NCBI GenBank assembly: GCA_026826555.1
Contig: JAKSZT010054568.1
Location: 10,504,085-10,568,084, forward strand
DNA from: Tolypeutes matacus
Taxonomy: Eukaryota > Chordata > Mammalia > Cingulata > Chlamyphoridae
Direction of reading: 5' to 3'
DNA length: 64,000 nucleotides
The position numbers were made by a program, and so were the translations under genes. Below the pieces are notes generated by a model. It saw only the letters and a program-made list of their open reading frames with translations, searched no databases and was not told the DNA's origin. Each line of letters begins with the position of its first letter. Position 1 is the stretch's first letter. Shown here piece after piece: positions 55,190-64,000 of the stretch.

Positions 55190-55345
55190 CCTCTGTAGAA
55201 TACTTTGCAGCTTAGAAAGTGAGGTCCCAACCCTCATCTCATTAAACCCTCGCAGCGACCCTGTGAGGGGTGAAGGTGGACCAGCGCCCCATTGTGCTGA
55301 TGGGGAAACTGAGTCTCGTGCAAGGAAGACGACTTGGCATGGATC
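55190..55345 (-). repeat. MIR SINE, antisense
   Basis: 'aatactttgcagcttagaaa', 'ctcatctcattaaaccctcg', 'cagcgaccctgtgaggggtg' and 'tgatggggaaactgagtctc' follow the antisense MIR closely. Confidence 0.75.
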
Positions 55346-55599
55346 CGAGTCAGGACGAGAGAGGTTGGTTGTCTGGCCCCGGGCTGATTTTTCCTTCACA
55401 TGCTACATGACCACACTAGAAAAGAATGCTGTCATCCTAGGGAAATCTGGATGCTGTGCTCTCCTGAGCTCTTTGGTAGTGTGTTTGGCTGCAGATTGCA
55501 TTTAGTTTTCAATCTATGAAAAACTTCATTAATACAGTTTTGCTCTTCACTCTTGTGTATGTGCAATGTCAATAGGCTTGAATATAGCTGAAATAATTG

Positions 55600-55880
55600 G
55601 ACTGTGGGGCCTCTGAGATGGGAGTTTTTTGTCAAATCAGCTGTCACTGATTTTTCATCAACCATGCAAACACTTTTCCTTCTCCCCCTAACCCCTTCCA
55701 CAAGTCCGGCAACTCAGCACAGTAACAGGCATGCTTGCAGAAACCTGGTTTTGCCATTTGGAATCTAAAGAGTTGGGAATGCAACTGGGGAACTGTCTAA
55801 TAAAATATGTGGAAGCAAAGGAAAGTTTTTCATTTTTCCTTCTGATGACATAACCTTTTGTTGAGAACACTCGGTGTGAA
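55600..55880. other. Candidate conserved noncoding block
   Basis: Repeat-free text with 'gtcaaatcagctgtcactga', 'accatgcaaacacttttcct' and 'ttccttctgatgacataacc'. Judgement by eye only. Confidence 0.3.
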
Positions 55881-55937
55881 AATCTCAGTTTCCCCACCTG
55901 CAGCATCCTTCATCTGTTTGTTCTTTTATCCAATCAG

Positions 55938-56000
55938 CCATAAACGCTCATTTCTCAGCTCCTCTGTACCAGGCACTATACCACGTGCTGCACCAGGAGG
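55938..56000 (-). repeat. MIR/L2-type remnant
   Basis: 'cctctgtaccaggcactata' then 'ccacgtgctgcacc' matches the usual 'tgtgccaggcactgtgctag' theme. Confidence 0.45.
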
Positions 56001-56249
56001 TCAGTGAGCGACCTCTGCCCCCTTGCCCCAGGTTCCAGTAACAGACGAGCCACGGCTTCGTCGGGGCCGCTCGCAGGAGCAGCTCTGCTCTGGGCCCTGG
56101 CGTGCGCTCCTGGGGCAGCAGGAGCCGGGGCTGCAGGCTGGCTCGCCGTGAAGGCCGGGTCCCTGGCAGAGGAAGGCCCAGACCCCGTTTTCTGACACCT
56201 GGGGACTTTCTATACCTTTCGCACCACCGGGGCCCCCCTAAAAAAGCTG

Positions 56250-56574
56250 CAATGCTGCTTTCCAGCACCTCCCAACGTGGCCTTGCGTGGAACTAGGGTT
56301 ATTGCAGACAGAACTGGGTGGGCTGAGATGAGCTCATGCTGGAGAAGGGTGGGCCTGGAATCCGGGGTGACTGGCGTCATATGAAGGGGAGAAGAAGGAC
56401 GCAGAGAAGGTGCCACGTGGAGACGGAGGCAGAGGCCGCAGGCGTGCAGCTGAGGACTGCGGGCAAATCCGCGGAGTTTGGCAGGGGCAAGGGGAAGTCC
56501 TCGCTGCGGCCTTCGGTGAGCACGGCCCACCTCACCCTGCATGTGGACGTCTGGCCTCTAGAACCCTGAGCCTG
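56250..56574 (+). mobile_element. MLT1-type LTR, 5' part
   Basis: 'cacctcccaacgtggccttg', 'ggaactagggttattgcaga', 'gctggagaagggtgggcctg', 'gaatccggggtgactggcgt' and 'ggcctctagaaccctgag' follow an MLT1-type MaLR LTR. It stops at 56574, just before the usual AATAAA block, where a Tigger begins. Confidence 0.65.
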
Positions 56575-56956
56575 GGATGCCTCGTCTCACTGCACTTCGC
56601 TTTACTGCACTTTCAAATTGAAGGGAGGTGGCAACCCTGTGTCGAGCAAGTCTGTCGGTGCCATTGTCCCAACAGCTTGTGCTCACTTCGGGCCTCCGTC
56701 ACATTTTAATTAAGGTAAGCACACTGTTCTTTTAGACATGATGTGATTGCCCACTTAATAGACTGCAGTATAGTGTGAATGTAACTTTTATGTGCACTGG
56801 AGAACCAAAATATTTATGACTTGTTTTGCTGTGATATTCACTTTCTTGTGATATTTGCTTGATTGTAATATTCAGTTTATTCCACTACTAGCTTTATTGC
56901 AATATTTGCTTCACGGTTGTTGCCTGGAGTTGAACCCACAATCTATCCGAGGTGTG
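56575..56956. mobile_element. Tigger1-like element, internally deleted
   Basis: The left end (GATGCCTCGTCTC, then 'cacttcgctttactgcactt', 'aaattgaagggaggtggcaa', 'cctgtgtcgagcaagtctgt') and the right end ('agactgcagtatagtgtgaa', 'tgaacccacaatctatccga', GGTGTG) correspond to the two termini of Tigger1. Nearly all of the transposase-coding middle is absent, so this is a short nonautonomous copy. The TA target pair typical of mariner/Tc1 elements is not clearly preserved. Confidence 0.75.
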
Positions 56957-56998
56957 TCTGCACTTGCCATAGCAGCCAAAACCAATTTGCCTCCTTAG
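56957..56998 (+). mobile_element. MLT1-type LTR, 3' remnant
   Basis: 'cacttgccatagcagccaaa' resembles the MLT1 end 'ttgttatagcagccctagca'. The AATAAA block that should lie between is missing. The assignment is an inference from context. Confidence 0.35.
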
Positions 56999-57448
56999 CA
57001 AAGGCGTCCCGAGTTGAGTAAGGGGTAGAGGGAGGGGCGAGGCCTGCGGGCACGGGGGCAGTGTGGGCAGAGCTCGAGGCCTGCCCCAGCACGGAGGTTT
57101 GGGGGCACCCCACGCCGTCTGAAACTGCTGGGGCTTAGGGAGGCTGGCGAGGCAGGCAGAGGCCAGAGCCAGGAGAGCGCGTGCCCCGAGCCAGGAGGGC
57201 TGGACACAGCCTGTGGTCATGGGGAGACAGAGAGGGGCTTTGGCAGGAGTGAGACAGGCTCAGACCTGAATTTTAGGGAGCTCACCCAGGCAGCTGCATC
57301 TGTGCGAGCCAGAGCGAGGGGAGGTGGCTGCACTGTGAAAGCGGAAGAGGGTGGGACGGAGACCCTGGTGATGGGGCAGCAGCTGCCAGGCAGCGCTTGG
57401 AGCCCCAGGCAGACAGGGAGGTATCTGCATGTATTAGCTTAAAAAAAA
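56999..57448. other. Noncoding DNA, not assigned
   Basis: Nothing recognised. Confidence 0.4.
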
Positions 57449-58155
57449 ATTTTTTTTTAATATACATTTTTAAAGATACTTAGATTTCATAAATGTTATG
57501 CAAAAAATATAGGGATTCCCATATGCCCCACTCCCCACACCCTCCTACATAAACAACATCCTTCATTAGTGTGGCACATTCATTGCAATTGATAAACGCA
57601 TCCTGGGGCTTTGCCACTGAGCATGGACCACAGTTCACACTGTAGACCACACTCTCTCCACACAGTTCTGCAGGCTATGGGAAGATATAAAATGGCCTGT
57701 ATCTGTCATTGCAATGCCATTCAGGACGATTCCCAAGTCCTGAAAAAGCCCCGGCATTACCCTGCCTTTCCCTCCCCCTGCCCCCAGAGCCTCCAGTGGC
57801 CACTGGCTCCACATCAGTGTTGTAATTTCTTCCATTGCTGGAATCACAGTATGTCTATAGTAGAACACCAGTGAGTCCACTCTAGTCCACAGCTCTGCCC
57901 CCGTCCTGAGGGTTCTGGGATGGTGATTTCCACTCCAGTTCTAATTGAGAGGGGACTTCGATCCCATAGAGCCGATGGATGGGACTCTCTTGCCTGCAGT
58001 TGTCGGCTCTCTCGGTTCCTTGGTATGTTGTTTGTCCATCGTCTCCTCCTTGTCAGTTGTCCTGGGTGAGTCCAGTGAACTGGGGAGCAGGCGTTGCAAC
58101 TCCGCTGAGGCTCAGGGCCCAGCTGGCACATGGGCAGCCCAAAGATTCCAGTCAG
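57449..58155 (-). mobile_element. L1 3' UTR, antisense
   Basis: Starts with a T tract (57449-57458). 'aagatacttagatttcataa', 'ggattcccatatgccccact', 'catccttcattagtgtggca', 'attcattgcaattgataaac', 'cactgagcatggaccacagt', 'tttcttccattgctggaatc' and 'agctggcacatgggcagccc' are phrases I know from armadillo and sloth L1 3' ends. It is a 5'-truncated copy. Confidence 0.8.
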
Positions 58156-58336
58156 CTTTCTGGCGACGGCAGGCTGCGTGACTCGCTTGTTCCTGTGACT
58201 CCCCAATTCTTCCTCTATCAGGTGGGCCCCCCCAGTCTGCTTCCTCACGAACGGCACGGATGATCCAAAGAGGAAGCAGGGAAACGAGCTGTGTGCGTGG
58301 CCAAGGGCTGCCAAGCAGGGTTTGTTGTCACTGAAG

Positions 58337-58497
58337 TCGGGGCTGGCAGGCGGCCCGTGGGCCTCCCCTGCGTCTGCTTCTGTAAATAAAGTTTTATGGG
58401 AACACAGTCTCGCCTGTTTCTGCATCGTCTATGGCTGTCCTCGTACGACAACGGCAGAGTTGAGTCGTCGGCACTGAGGCCCTGTGCTGAATTGGCA
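58337..58497 (-). mobile_element. hAT-Charlie fossil, MER33-like, antisense
   Basis: 'ctgtaaataaagttttatgg', 'gaacacagtctcgcctgttt', 'gtctatggctgtcctcgtac' and 'gacaacggcagagttgagtc' follow a hAT-Charlie nonautonomous element in antisense. I believe the name is MER33 or a close relative. Both tips are eroded. Confidence 0.65.
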
Positions 58498-58713
58498 GCT
58501 GGCGTCCGGTTGAAGCTGTTGGATATGGTTTTGCCAAATCGAATCGCTAGTCACTTGTGAAGATCCCAGAGTCTCCCCTATGAACTGACGGGCCTGCTCT
58601 TGGCAGGAGGCAGGAGCCTCTCTGGGTAGCCGGCTTCGCTGGGACCTGCAGGGCACGATTCCTTGTAAGGAAGGAGGTAGAGTCGCCTCACAGCTGCCGA
58701 ACGCTGGGCAGGG
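58498..58713. other. Noncoding DNA, not assigned
   Basis: Nothing recognised. The right part of the hAT element may extend slightly into it. Confidence 0.35.
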
Positions 58714-58800
58714 AGGGCGTCAGGTCCTGTGGGGGCAGGAAAGGCCTCTGCCCCTGTGGGGGCAGGAGGGGCGTCAGCTCCTTTGGGGGCAGGAGGGGCG
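58714..58800 (+). repeat. G-rich 27-bp tandem repeat
   Basis: Three near-copies of a unit ending TGGGGGCAGGA, spaced 27 bases apart, followed by a partial fourth (GGGGCGGTGG). It has many G runs and could form a G-quadruplex. Confidence 0.75.
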
Positions 58801-60124
58801 GTGGCTCGTGTCCGGCAGCTCGTTTCAGCCTGAGTCGGCCCCTTGAAGCACTGGAAACCTGACGATCACCAGCAGCCTTCCTTCAAATCCCTGCCCAAAG
58901 CTTTCATGCTCCGGCTCTTCTCCATTCTTTCCTAGTAGTTACTTTTGTCTGATTGCTGTTTAGTTCTTTCCCATTTTCTTGGAATACTTCCCTCCTCCCA
59001 CAATTTTCCTTCTTCTATTCCAGTTAATAACCCATGAAATAGTGAATAGAAACAAAGTTGAGGATGGTCGCTACTTCTCCAATGCTCAGCTCCAGCCAGC
59101 GCATGCCATTGTCACCTCTTTGGTCCCAAACCTCTCTGGGCCTCTGTAGTTTCTGGCTCTGAGTTCGGCATCACACAGGAACAGGAGACCGGGGCCGAGC
59201 GAGAACGCCGCCGCCACCCCGCTTCACCTCCCTCCTTGGCATTCCCGTTCTCTCAGAGGAAGCCAGTTTGGACTACGTTTTTACGAGTGGCTTCCAGCAA
59301 CTCTCAGCTCCAGGAAAATCGGGGATTTAGACGCTGCATGTGCTATTAAATATGTCTATGTTTAAAGCAAATAGAGAAACATGTGAAGCACAAACACAAA
59401 TCACCTTCATTTCTCACTTCACTTTCACTTGCTAAAATAAAGTCTGTTCCAAAGCCTGCTCGGAACACAGTGCTCTCAAGCCTGACAAAGGCCCCACCTT
59501 CCCGGGGCTTATTTCCATCTAGTATAGATGAGGGAAAAAGAAAGAAAGAAACAGAACGTCGGCCCTGGCAGGCCCCAGAGGCAGAGCACCCAGAGTTCTC
59601 ACGCTGGAGGCGGAGGCCCGGGTGTGGACAGCGGCTGGGCAGCCGAGCAGACCCCTCTCTCCTGCGCTCACTCGCGGGGCACACATGGAGCCGTCCCGCC
59701 ATCGGAGGCGCTGAACTGTTCCTCCACCCTGCTGGAACCTTCTCTCCCCACACCCCCCCGCTATTCAGCCCTGCTTTTCCCCTTTCAACAGCCACCGCCA
59801 TTCCCTCTCCTTGGGGACTCCTCCACCTGCTGCAGAGCTCCGTGCTGCCACATCATCCCTCTGCCCCTCCCCCATCGCTGCTTTTTTATGCAGTAAGAGG
59901 CAGATGGAGGGAACAGATGTGGGAACCCAAAATGCTCTGAGTCTCAGGATTTGCAGTTATTTGCCCTGTTCCGTGGTTCCTGATTCCCTTTGGAGACAGA
60001 CTCGGATGTGCTCATGGATGCCTGCTTGCTTCTTTGACTCCCAGGGAGGGCCTTGAATAGACTCAGTTCTCCCTTCCTCCACAAAGGCCTCTTGGCTCGC
60101 TCCCAGGCCTGGAGCACCGTCAGT
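58801..60124. other. Noncoding DNA
   Basis: A plus-strand frame of 185 codons (59383-59940) overlaps a minus-strand frame of 151 codons. Neither is recognised. No repeat is assigned. Confidence 0.4.
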
Positions 60125-60336
60125 ATGAGGCCACGGCATGGACCAGTAATCCCATCCACGGTGACCATGGTGAGGCCACGGCATGGACCAGCAATCCCAT
60201 CAGTGGTGAACACGGTGAGGCCACAGCGTGGATTANNNNNNNNNNCATGGTGAGGCCATGGTGTAGACCAGCAATCCCATCCATGGTGACCACGGTGAGG
60301 CCACGGCATGGACCAGCAATCCCAACTGTGGTCAGA
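60125..60336 (+). repeat. 45-bp minisatellite around an assembly gap
   Basis: Units begin GTGAGGCCACGGCATGGACC and recur at 60125, 60170, 60215 (cut by the gap), 60250 and 60295, each 45 bases where complete. Ten N at 60236-60245 mark a gap of unknown true length. Because 45 is a multiple of three, the minus-strand frame 59944-60339 stays open through it. Confidence 0.9.
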
Positions 60337-61119
60337 CAAGCTCTCTGTTCGAGGAACACAAGGCGGCTGAGTTTGGCTTGAGTAGACAATGGTGTGCCTG
60401 CTATAGGAAGGAGTTTGTCCTTATTCAAAGCAGAACAACTATTCAAGGTTTTTGGGTAGGGGACTGACATGGTCAAAGCTAAACTTTGATAATTTTAATC
60501 TGCCAGTGATGTGTGGGTGATAATGGAGAGGATTAAACCTGGAGAGCAAAAATTAATTAGGCAATAGTTAAAACAAATGAGTAAAAGAAAGAAAAAGACT
60601 TTGAGACATATGAATGTTAAGGTGTGTATCCTGCTGGGCAAGGCAGGGACAACCTGAACCTGAGGTAGGAAGGGGCCGTCAGGATATGCCCATGAAGGCC
60701 TCCAAGACAGTGTCCGGCTCGGGGATTTATTAGCAGAGAGCTTGGTCTGAGGGCGAGAAGCCCCTGTGAAGGCTGCCTCCCAGAAGACGAGGGCGGGCCT
60801 CGTAGAGCAAATCCTCAGCGTTCCATGAGGAAAAGTGAGTGTGGCCTTGAAGGCTCTTGGCTGCTCTGTTGAGCAGCTGTCGTGGACTGCACAGTAGCTC
60901 CTCACCACGAGGCTGTTTCCTGCTGGCTCCTTCCAGTTTTTGAGAAGCTTTTGCTCCAGTTCCTGCCTCCGGAGGCTGCATGCTCACTGTCCTACACCCT
61001 GGGCTCAGGGTCATGCAGTGCCCAAGTCCACAGGCACATCTCGAGGCTCAGCAGAACGTCCCTTTATCAGAGCAAACCAACCAGCCACCTCGGGCCTGTC
61101 GGAAACCCCTTCCAGCGGT
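60337..61119. other. Noncoding DNA with a possible old repeat
   Basis: 'ggaaggagtttgtccttatt' and 'gtttttgggtaggggactga' then 'catggtcaaag' at about 60405-60480 look like a widespread mammalian fossil whose name I cannot recall. The rest is not assigned. Confidence 0.35.
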
Positions 61120-61290
61120 GAATTCTGCCTCTCTGTGTCTCTGGACAAGCCACCAGAACCTCCTGGGGCTTCCATTTTCCCACCTGCAACAGCACTTCCC
61201 TTCTTGGACCCTGGTGAGCCTTATATGAGATGAAGTGTGTCCCTGTCACGTAGAAGGAACAAAGATGCAGGCAGTGAGCGCGAGGGAGCC
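61120..61290 (+). repeat. MIR SINE
   Basis: 'ctctctgtgtctctggacaa', 'gcttccattttcccacctgc' and 'gagccttatatgagatgaag' keep the order of the MIR 3' half. Confidence 0.5.
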
Positions 61291-62244
61291 AGGGAGAGCA
61301 CGCCATGCCTGTCGCGGTCTCCTTCAGCTTTCAGAATCCTGCTGCTCACAGGTGCTTCCGATCCCAGGGAGCGTCACGCTGGGTCAGCCTGCAGGACAAG
61401 GAGCACCCGTGCCTGGCTGCCTCCCCTCTTCCTGTTGCCTCCTCGCCACTCCCTTTTCTCTCTGTGCCTCTGCCTTTCTCTCAGAGGACAGAGAAGATGG
61501 ACTGCCTGCTTGGAGAGGCATCGCTCACGTCACTGCCTGCCTGGCCTAGTCCCGAGGTTTAAGCTGTCACTTAATTCGTTCCCCCTTGAGCACAGACGCA
61601 GCGTCACCTCCTCACCTTTTTCAGAGCTTGGAGGAGGGGCCTGGGGAGGAAGGCAGGAAGTCAGCAGGTGATCAGCCTCCAGGGCCGCCCTTTCTGAGAT
61701 CTGGGGTCTTCAGAGGTTGCAGGAAAGAACTGGTTTCCAGCAGCTGCTGGGGCATCTGGGCTGGGGGTGGGAGCAGTCCAGAACCTCAGGGAGGGCCCGA
61801 CTGGGTAGCTGGCTGTGAGCAGAGCTCAGCTCGCTGTGCTTCAGTGGATTTGTTTAAAGTCATAGATTTCTGGAAACCCTTCACTTTATGTTAGCTTTTC
61901 TTGAAATGCTTATCTGAAACATCCTGGCTTGTGTACAGAGAGCTGAGCTGTGAGGCACCCCCTCTCCCCCCGCCTCCAGGGATGGGATTTGAAGTCATGA
62001 GCCTTTGAATTTCCAGGAGCCCTCAATCTTTGCCCCACATGGAGCCACAGACCAGCGTGTGAAAAATCACACGTAGCTATTTCAGTAAGCCTACCTCACT
62101 ATTTCTACGGGAACTTTGAACGGAAGCACGTTTCTGAGCTGAAGGCATCTGGGATTGTCAATCCGAAGCCCTGCTTTGTTAGCACAGGAAGCTGAGCTGT
62201 GGCTTCCGGTTGTCCCTGTTTTAAACCCGTTCGTTCAGTCTGGT
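61291..62244. other. Noncoding DNA, not assigned
   Basis: Nothing recognised. Overlapping frames of up to 144 codons occur. Confidence 0.4.
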
Positions 62245-62420
62245 GACTTCCCAGCCTGTGCTCAGTGCTTTCAGGTGCCTTACCTTGTTCAGTCCTCGTG
62301 AGATCCCGACACCACCAGGGCTTCCACCTCACAGATGAGGAAACTAAGTTTCAGTGAAGATAAGTCTTTGTCCAAAGACACGTGGCTGGTCAGAGGCGGG
62401 TCAGAGGCCCACGCAGGCCC
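62245..62420 (-). repeat. MIR SINE, antisense
   Basis: 'tgctcagtgctttcaggtgc', 'cttgttcagtcctcgtgaga', 'cacagatgaggaaactaagt' and 'gacacgtggctggtcagagg' follow an antisense MIR. Confidence 0.75.
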
Positions 62421-63401
62421 TCTGCTTCCACTTCTCCTACCTTCAGCACTCACCGGTTGCTCAGCGTCTCCTGTGAGCCAGCCCTCGTTCGGAGCCACAG
62501 CAGAGGCGAGACGGCAACCTCGGGGCCCCTTGGGAGGGGTCCACACGATCACACAACGTGCAACACTAGGGCATTTAATCGGCCACCAGGTAAGGCTATC
62601 GTCGCTTTCCTCTCCAACTTTGACTGCACCGTCTCGGGTCAGGCGGCAAGGCGCAGCCGTGGCCTTTCTGGGATTGGCCAAAGGAGACCTGAGTTGGGGA
62701 TGTATTTTGCTTGGGCTCACCGGGCTGTAGTTCCATGATCTCAGCCACTCTCAGGTCTAGCTGCGTTACCTCTCCTGGTCCGGGTGGAGGAATGGCGCCC
62801 AGATGTCCTCCTACTCATCGTGCTAAGAGGTGTGTGGTCAGATGTCGTCTTGAGGTCGGAGGTCGTCTTGAGGTCTTGCTGCAGTGGGAACGTGTGCCCT
62901 GGCACCCCTGGCACAGGCAGCAGACTTGGGGGAGCTGGTCTGGGTTAACTCTTCACATCGTCAGCTGTGTAAGTCAGTAAGCGAGACGCCTGGCTCTCCT
63001 CTGCTAGTCAAGTGGAAGACCTGCTCTGTCAAGAACATATTGACGGCCGCATTAAATGCACACACACATATACGCACTACAACGTATGTATACAATAACG
63101 CATGCAGCACACTTTTTAAAATGAGAATCAATGAAATGGAATTTATCAGAGTACCTGTATTTGTAGGGCTGAGACCCATAACAGTACAACAATTAACAAG
63201 GATGCTTGTGTGTAAAGTCACATTTTATGCATCCCAACTAACGAAAAACACATTTTAATTAACTACACCAAGGAAAAGATTGAATTATTTATTTTTTGTT
63301 ATCTTGGTATAAGTAACTAAAACAAATCATTGTCCTACAAAATGAAGATCAAAGATTATGTGGCCACAAAATGTAGAAAAAGGATTATAGAGGTGTGTTA
63401 G
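62421..63401. other. Noncoding DNA, AT-rich on the right
   Basis: From about 63040 the text is AT-rich ('cacacacatatacgcactac') and shows no family I can name. 62421-63000 is GC-richer, also unassigned. Confidence 0.4.
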
Positions 63402-63465
63402 TGTTTTAGTTTGATAAAAGGTGCTGGGAGCAAAATAACAGAAATGGGTTGGCTTTTACAGTGGG
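63402..63465 (-). mobile_element. MaLR-like LTR 3' tip, antisense
   Basis: TGTTTTAGTTTGATAAAAGG followed by 'cagaaatgggttggctttta' is the antisense of the terminal block of the xenarthran LTR family (its own-strand end is CAAACTAAAACA). It is cut off abruptly where L1 sequence starts. Confidence 0.7.
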
Positions 63466-64000
63466 ATTTTTTCAACAAACAACTTTTATTGATACGTATT
63501 AGTAAAGCATAGATCCATCCAAAGGGTATAATCAATGGTATTCAGTATAATCACATAGTTGTGCATTCATCACTTTAATCATTTTTAGAGCATTTTCATT
63601 ATTCTAGTAATAATAATAATAAAAAACAAAAACCAACCAACCAAACAAAACTCATCACCTCTCAATCTCTGCCATGTATAGCTGCTTTCTGTTACCTTCT
63701 CTCTAGTATATTTGTATTTATATTTTGTACAACCGTCTTATATATGCAGCATCACCCGTGTTTGTATTTTACACGAGGCTGTACTATCTATACAGTCCCA
63801 TGTTGCATTTTTTAGCTTTCCTTCTAGTAATATCCATGACCTTAGACTTTCCCTTTCAACCACTGTCATACCCGTGTATAGCTCTGCTAGTCAAAAACAC
63901 CATGATGTGCTCTCACCATTTCCATTCATTTCCAAAGATTTACAGACAACCTTTTAACCAATTCTGCACAGATTAACCCCCAGCTTTCCATTCTCTACCC
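63466..64000 (-). mobile_element. L1 3' UTR, antisense, cut by window edge
   Basis: 'caacttttattgatacgtat', 'catagatccatccaaagggt', 'gtataatcacatagttgtgc', 'attcatcactttaatcattt' and 'tagagcattttcattattct' are phrases of a sloth/armadillo L1 3' end, in antisense. It runs to the end of the window. Confidence 0.75.

Noticed and set aside
1..64000. CRISPR array, prokaryotic operon or phage-type system
   Set aside because: Composition, SINEs, LINEs and LTRs show vertebrate nuclear DNA. The only short tandem arrays are microsatellites and minisatellites without spacer structure.

Overview
This is a stretch of mammalian nuclear DNA with no gene I can support. Three things point to a xenarthran, most likely an armadillo of the Dasypus type. 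First, there are two tRNA-derived SINEs of the armadillo DAS kind (about 16677-17070 and 47441-47550). Second, there are several MaLR-like LTRs ending in AAACTAAAACA or close variants, in forms I know from xenarthran genomes. Third, there are L1 3' ends of the kind common in armadillo and sloth. Mammal-wide fossils (MIR, L2, L1M, MER20, Tigger, a MER33-like hAT element, an MLT1-type LTR) form the older layer. These identifications rest on memory of the repeat families, because no search could be run.

Layout. 1-5.2 kb: an antisense L1 with an LTR between two of its pieces, then a MIR split by an L1M. 5.2-10.3 kb: unique sequence, then a complete MaLR-like element (LTR, internal region, LTR, with a 5-bp target duplication) and a related solo LTR. 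10.3-19 kb: mostly unique, with a CpG-rich patch, the large dimeric DAS SINE and an old L2-like stretch. 19-28 kb: an AT-rich block with octamer and homeodomain-type sites, then MIR-speckled unique DNA. 28-35 kb: dense repeats (L2, an antisense ERV LTR, a solo LTR with a near-perfect target duplication, a mosaic of antisense L1M carrying later insertions, sense L1M, MER20). 35-50 kb: GC-rich, with an LTR fragment, a possible antisense retrocopy, a 20-bp minisatellite around an assembly gap and a second DAS SINE. 50-64 kb: L1 and L1M blocks, a Tigger inside an MLT1-type LTR, a MER33-like element, a 45-bp minisatellite around a second gap, and an LTR fragment abutting an L1 at the right edge.

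Genes. I found no exon, tRNA, rRNA or snRNA gene that I could defend. The long open frames lie in GC-rich DNA where stop codons are rare, overlap each other on both strands, and often run through repeats. The window is best read as intergenic or deep intronic DNA. If it does anything, the likeliest function is regulatory: several repeat-free, locally AT-rich blocks (for example 19075-19565, 12110-12550 and 55600-55880) look like candidate conserved noncoding elements. That is a visual judgement with no alignment behind it.

No new biological system was recognised. The best second looks are the insertion records with target duplications, the DAS SINE dimer whose second unit has lost exactly its box B, the two assembly gaps inside minisatellites, the candidate retrocopies, and the octamer-rich block.
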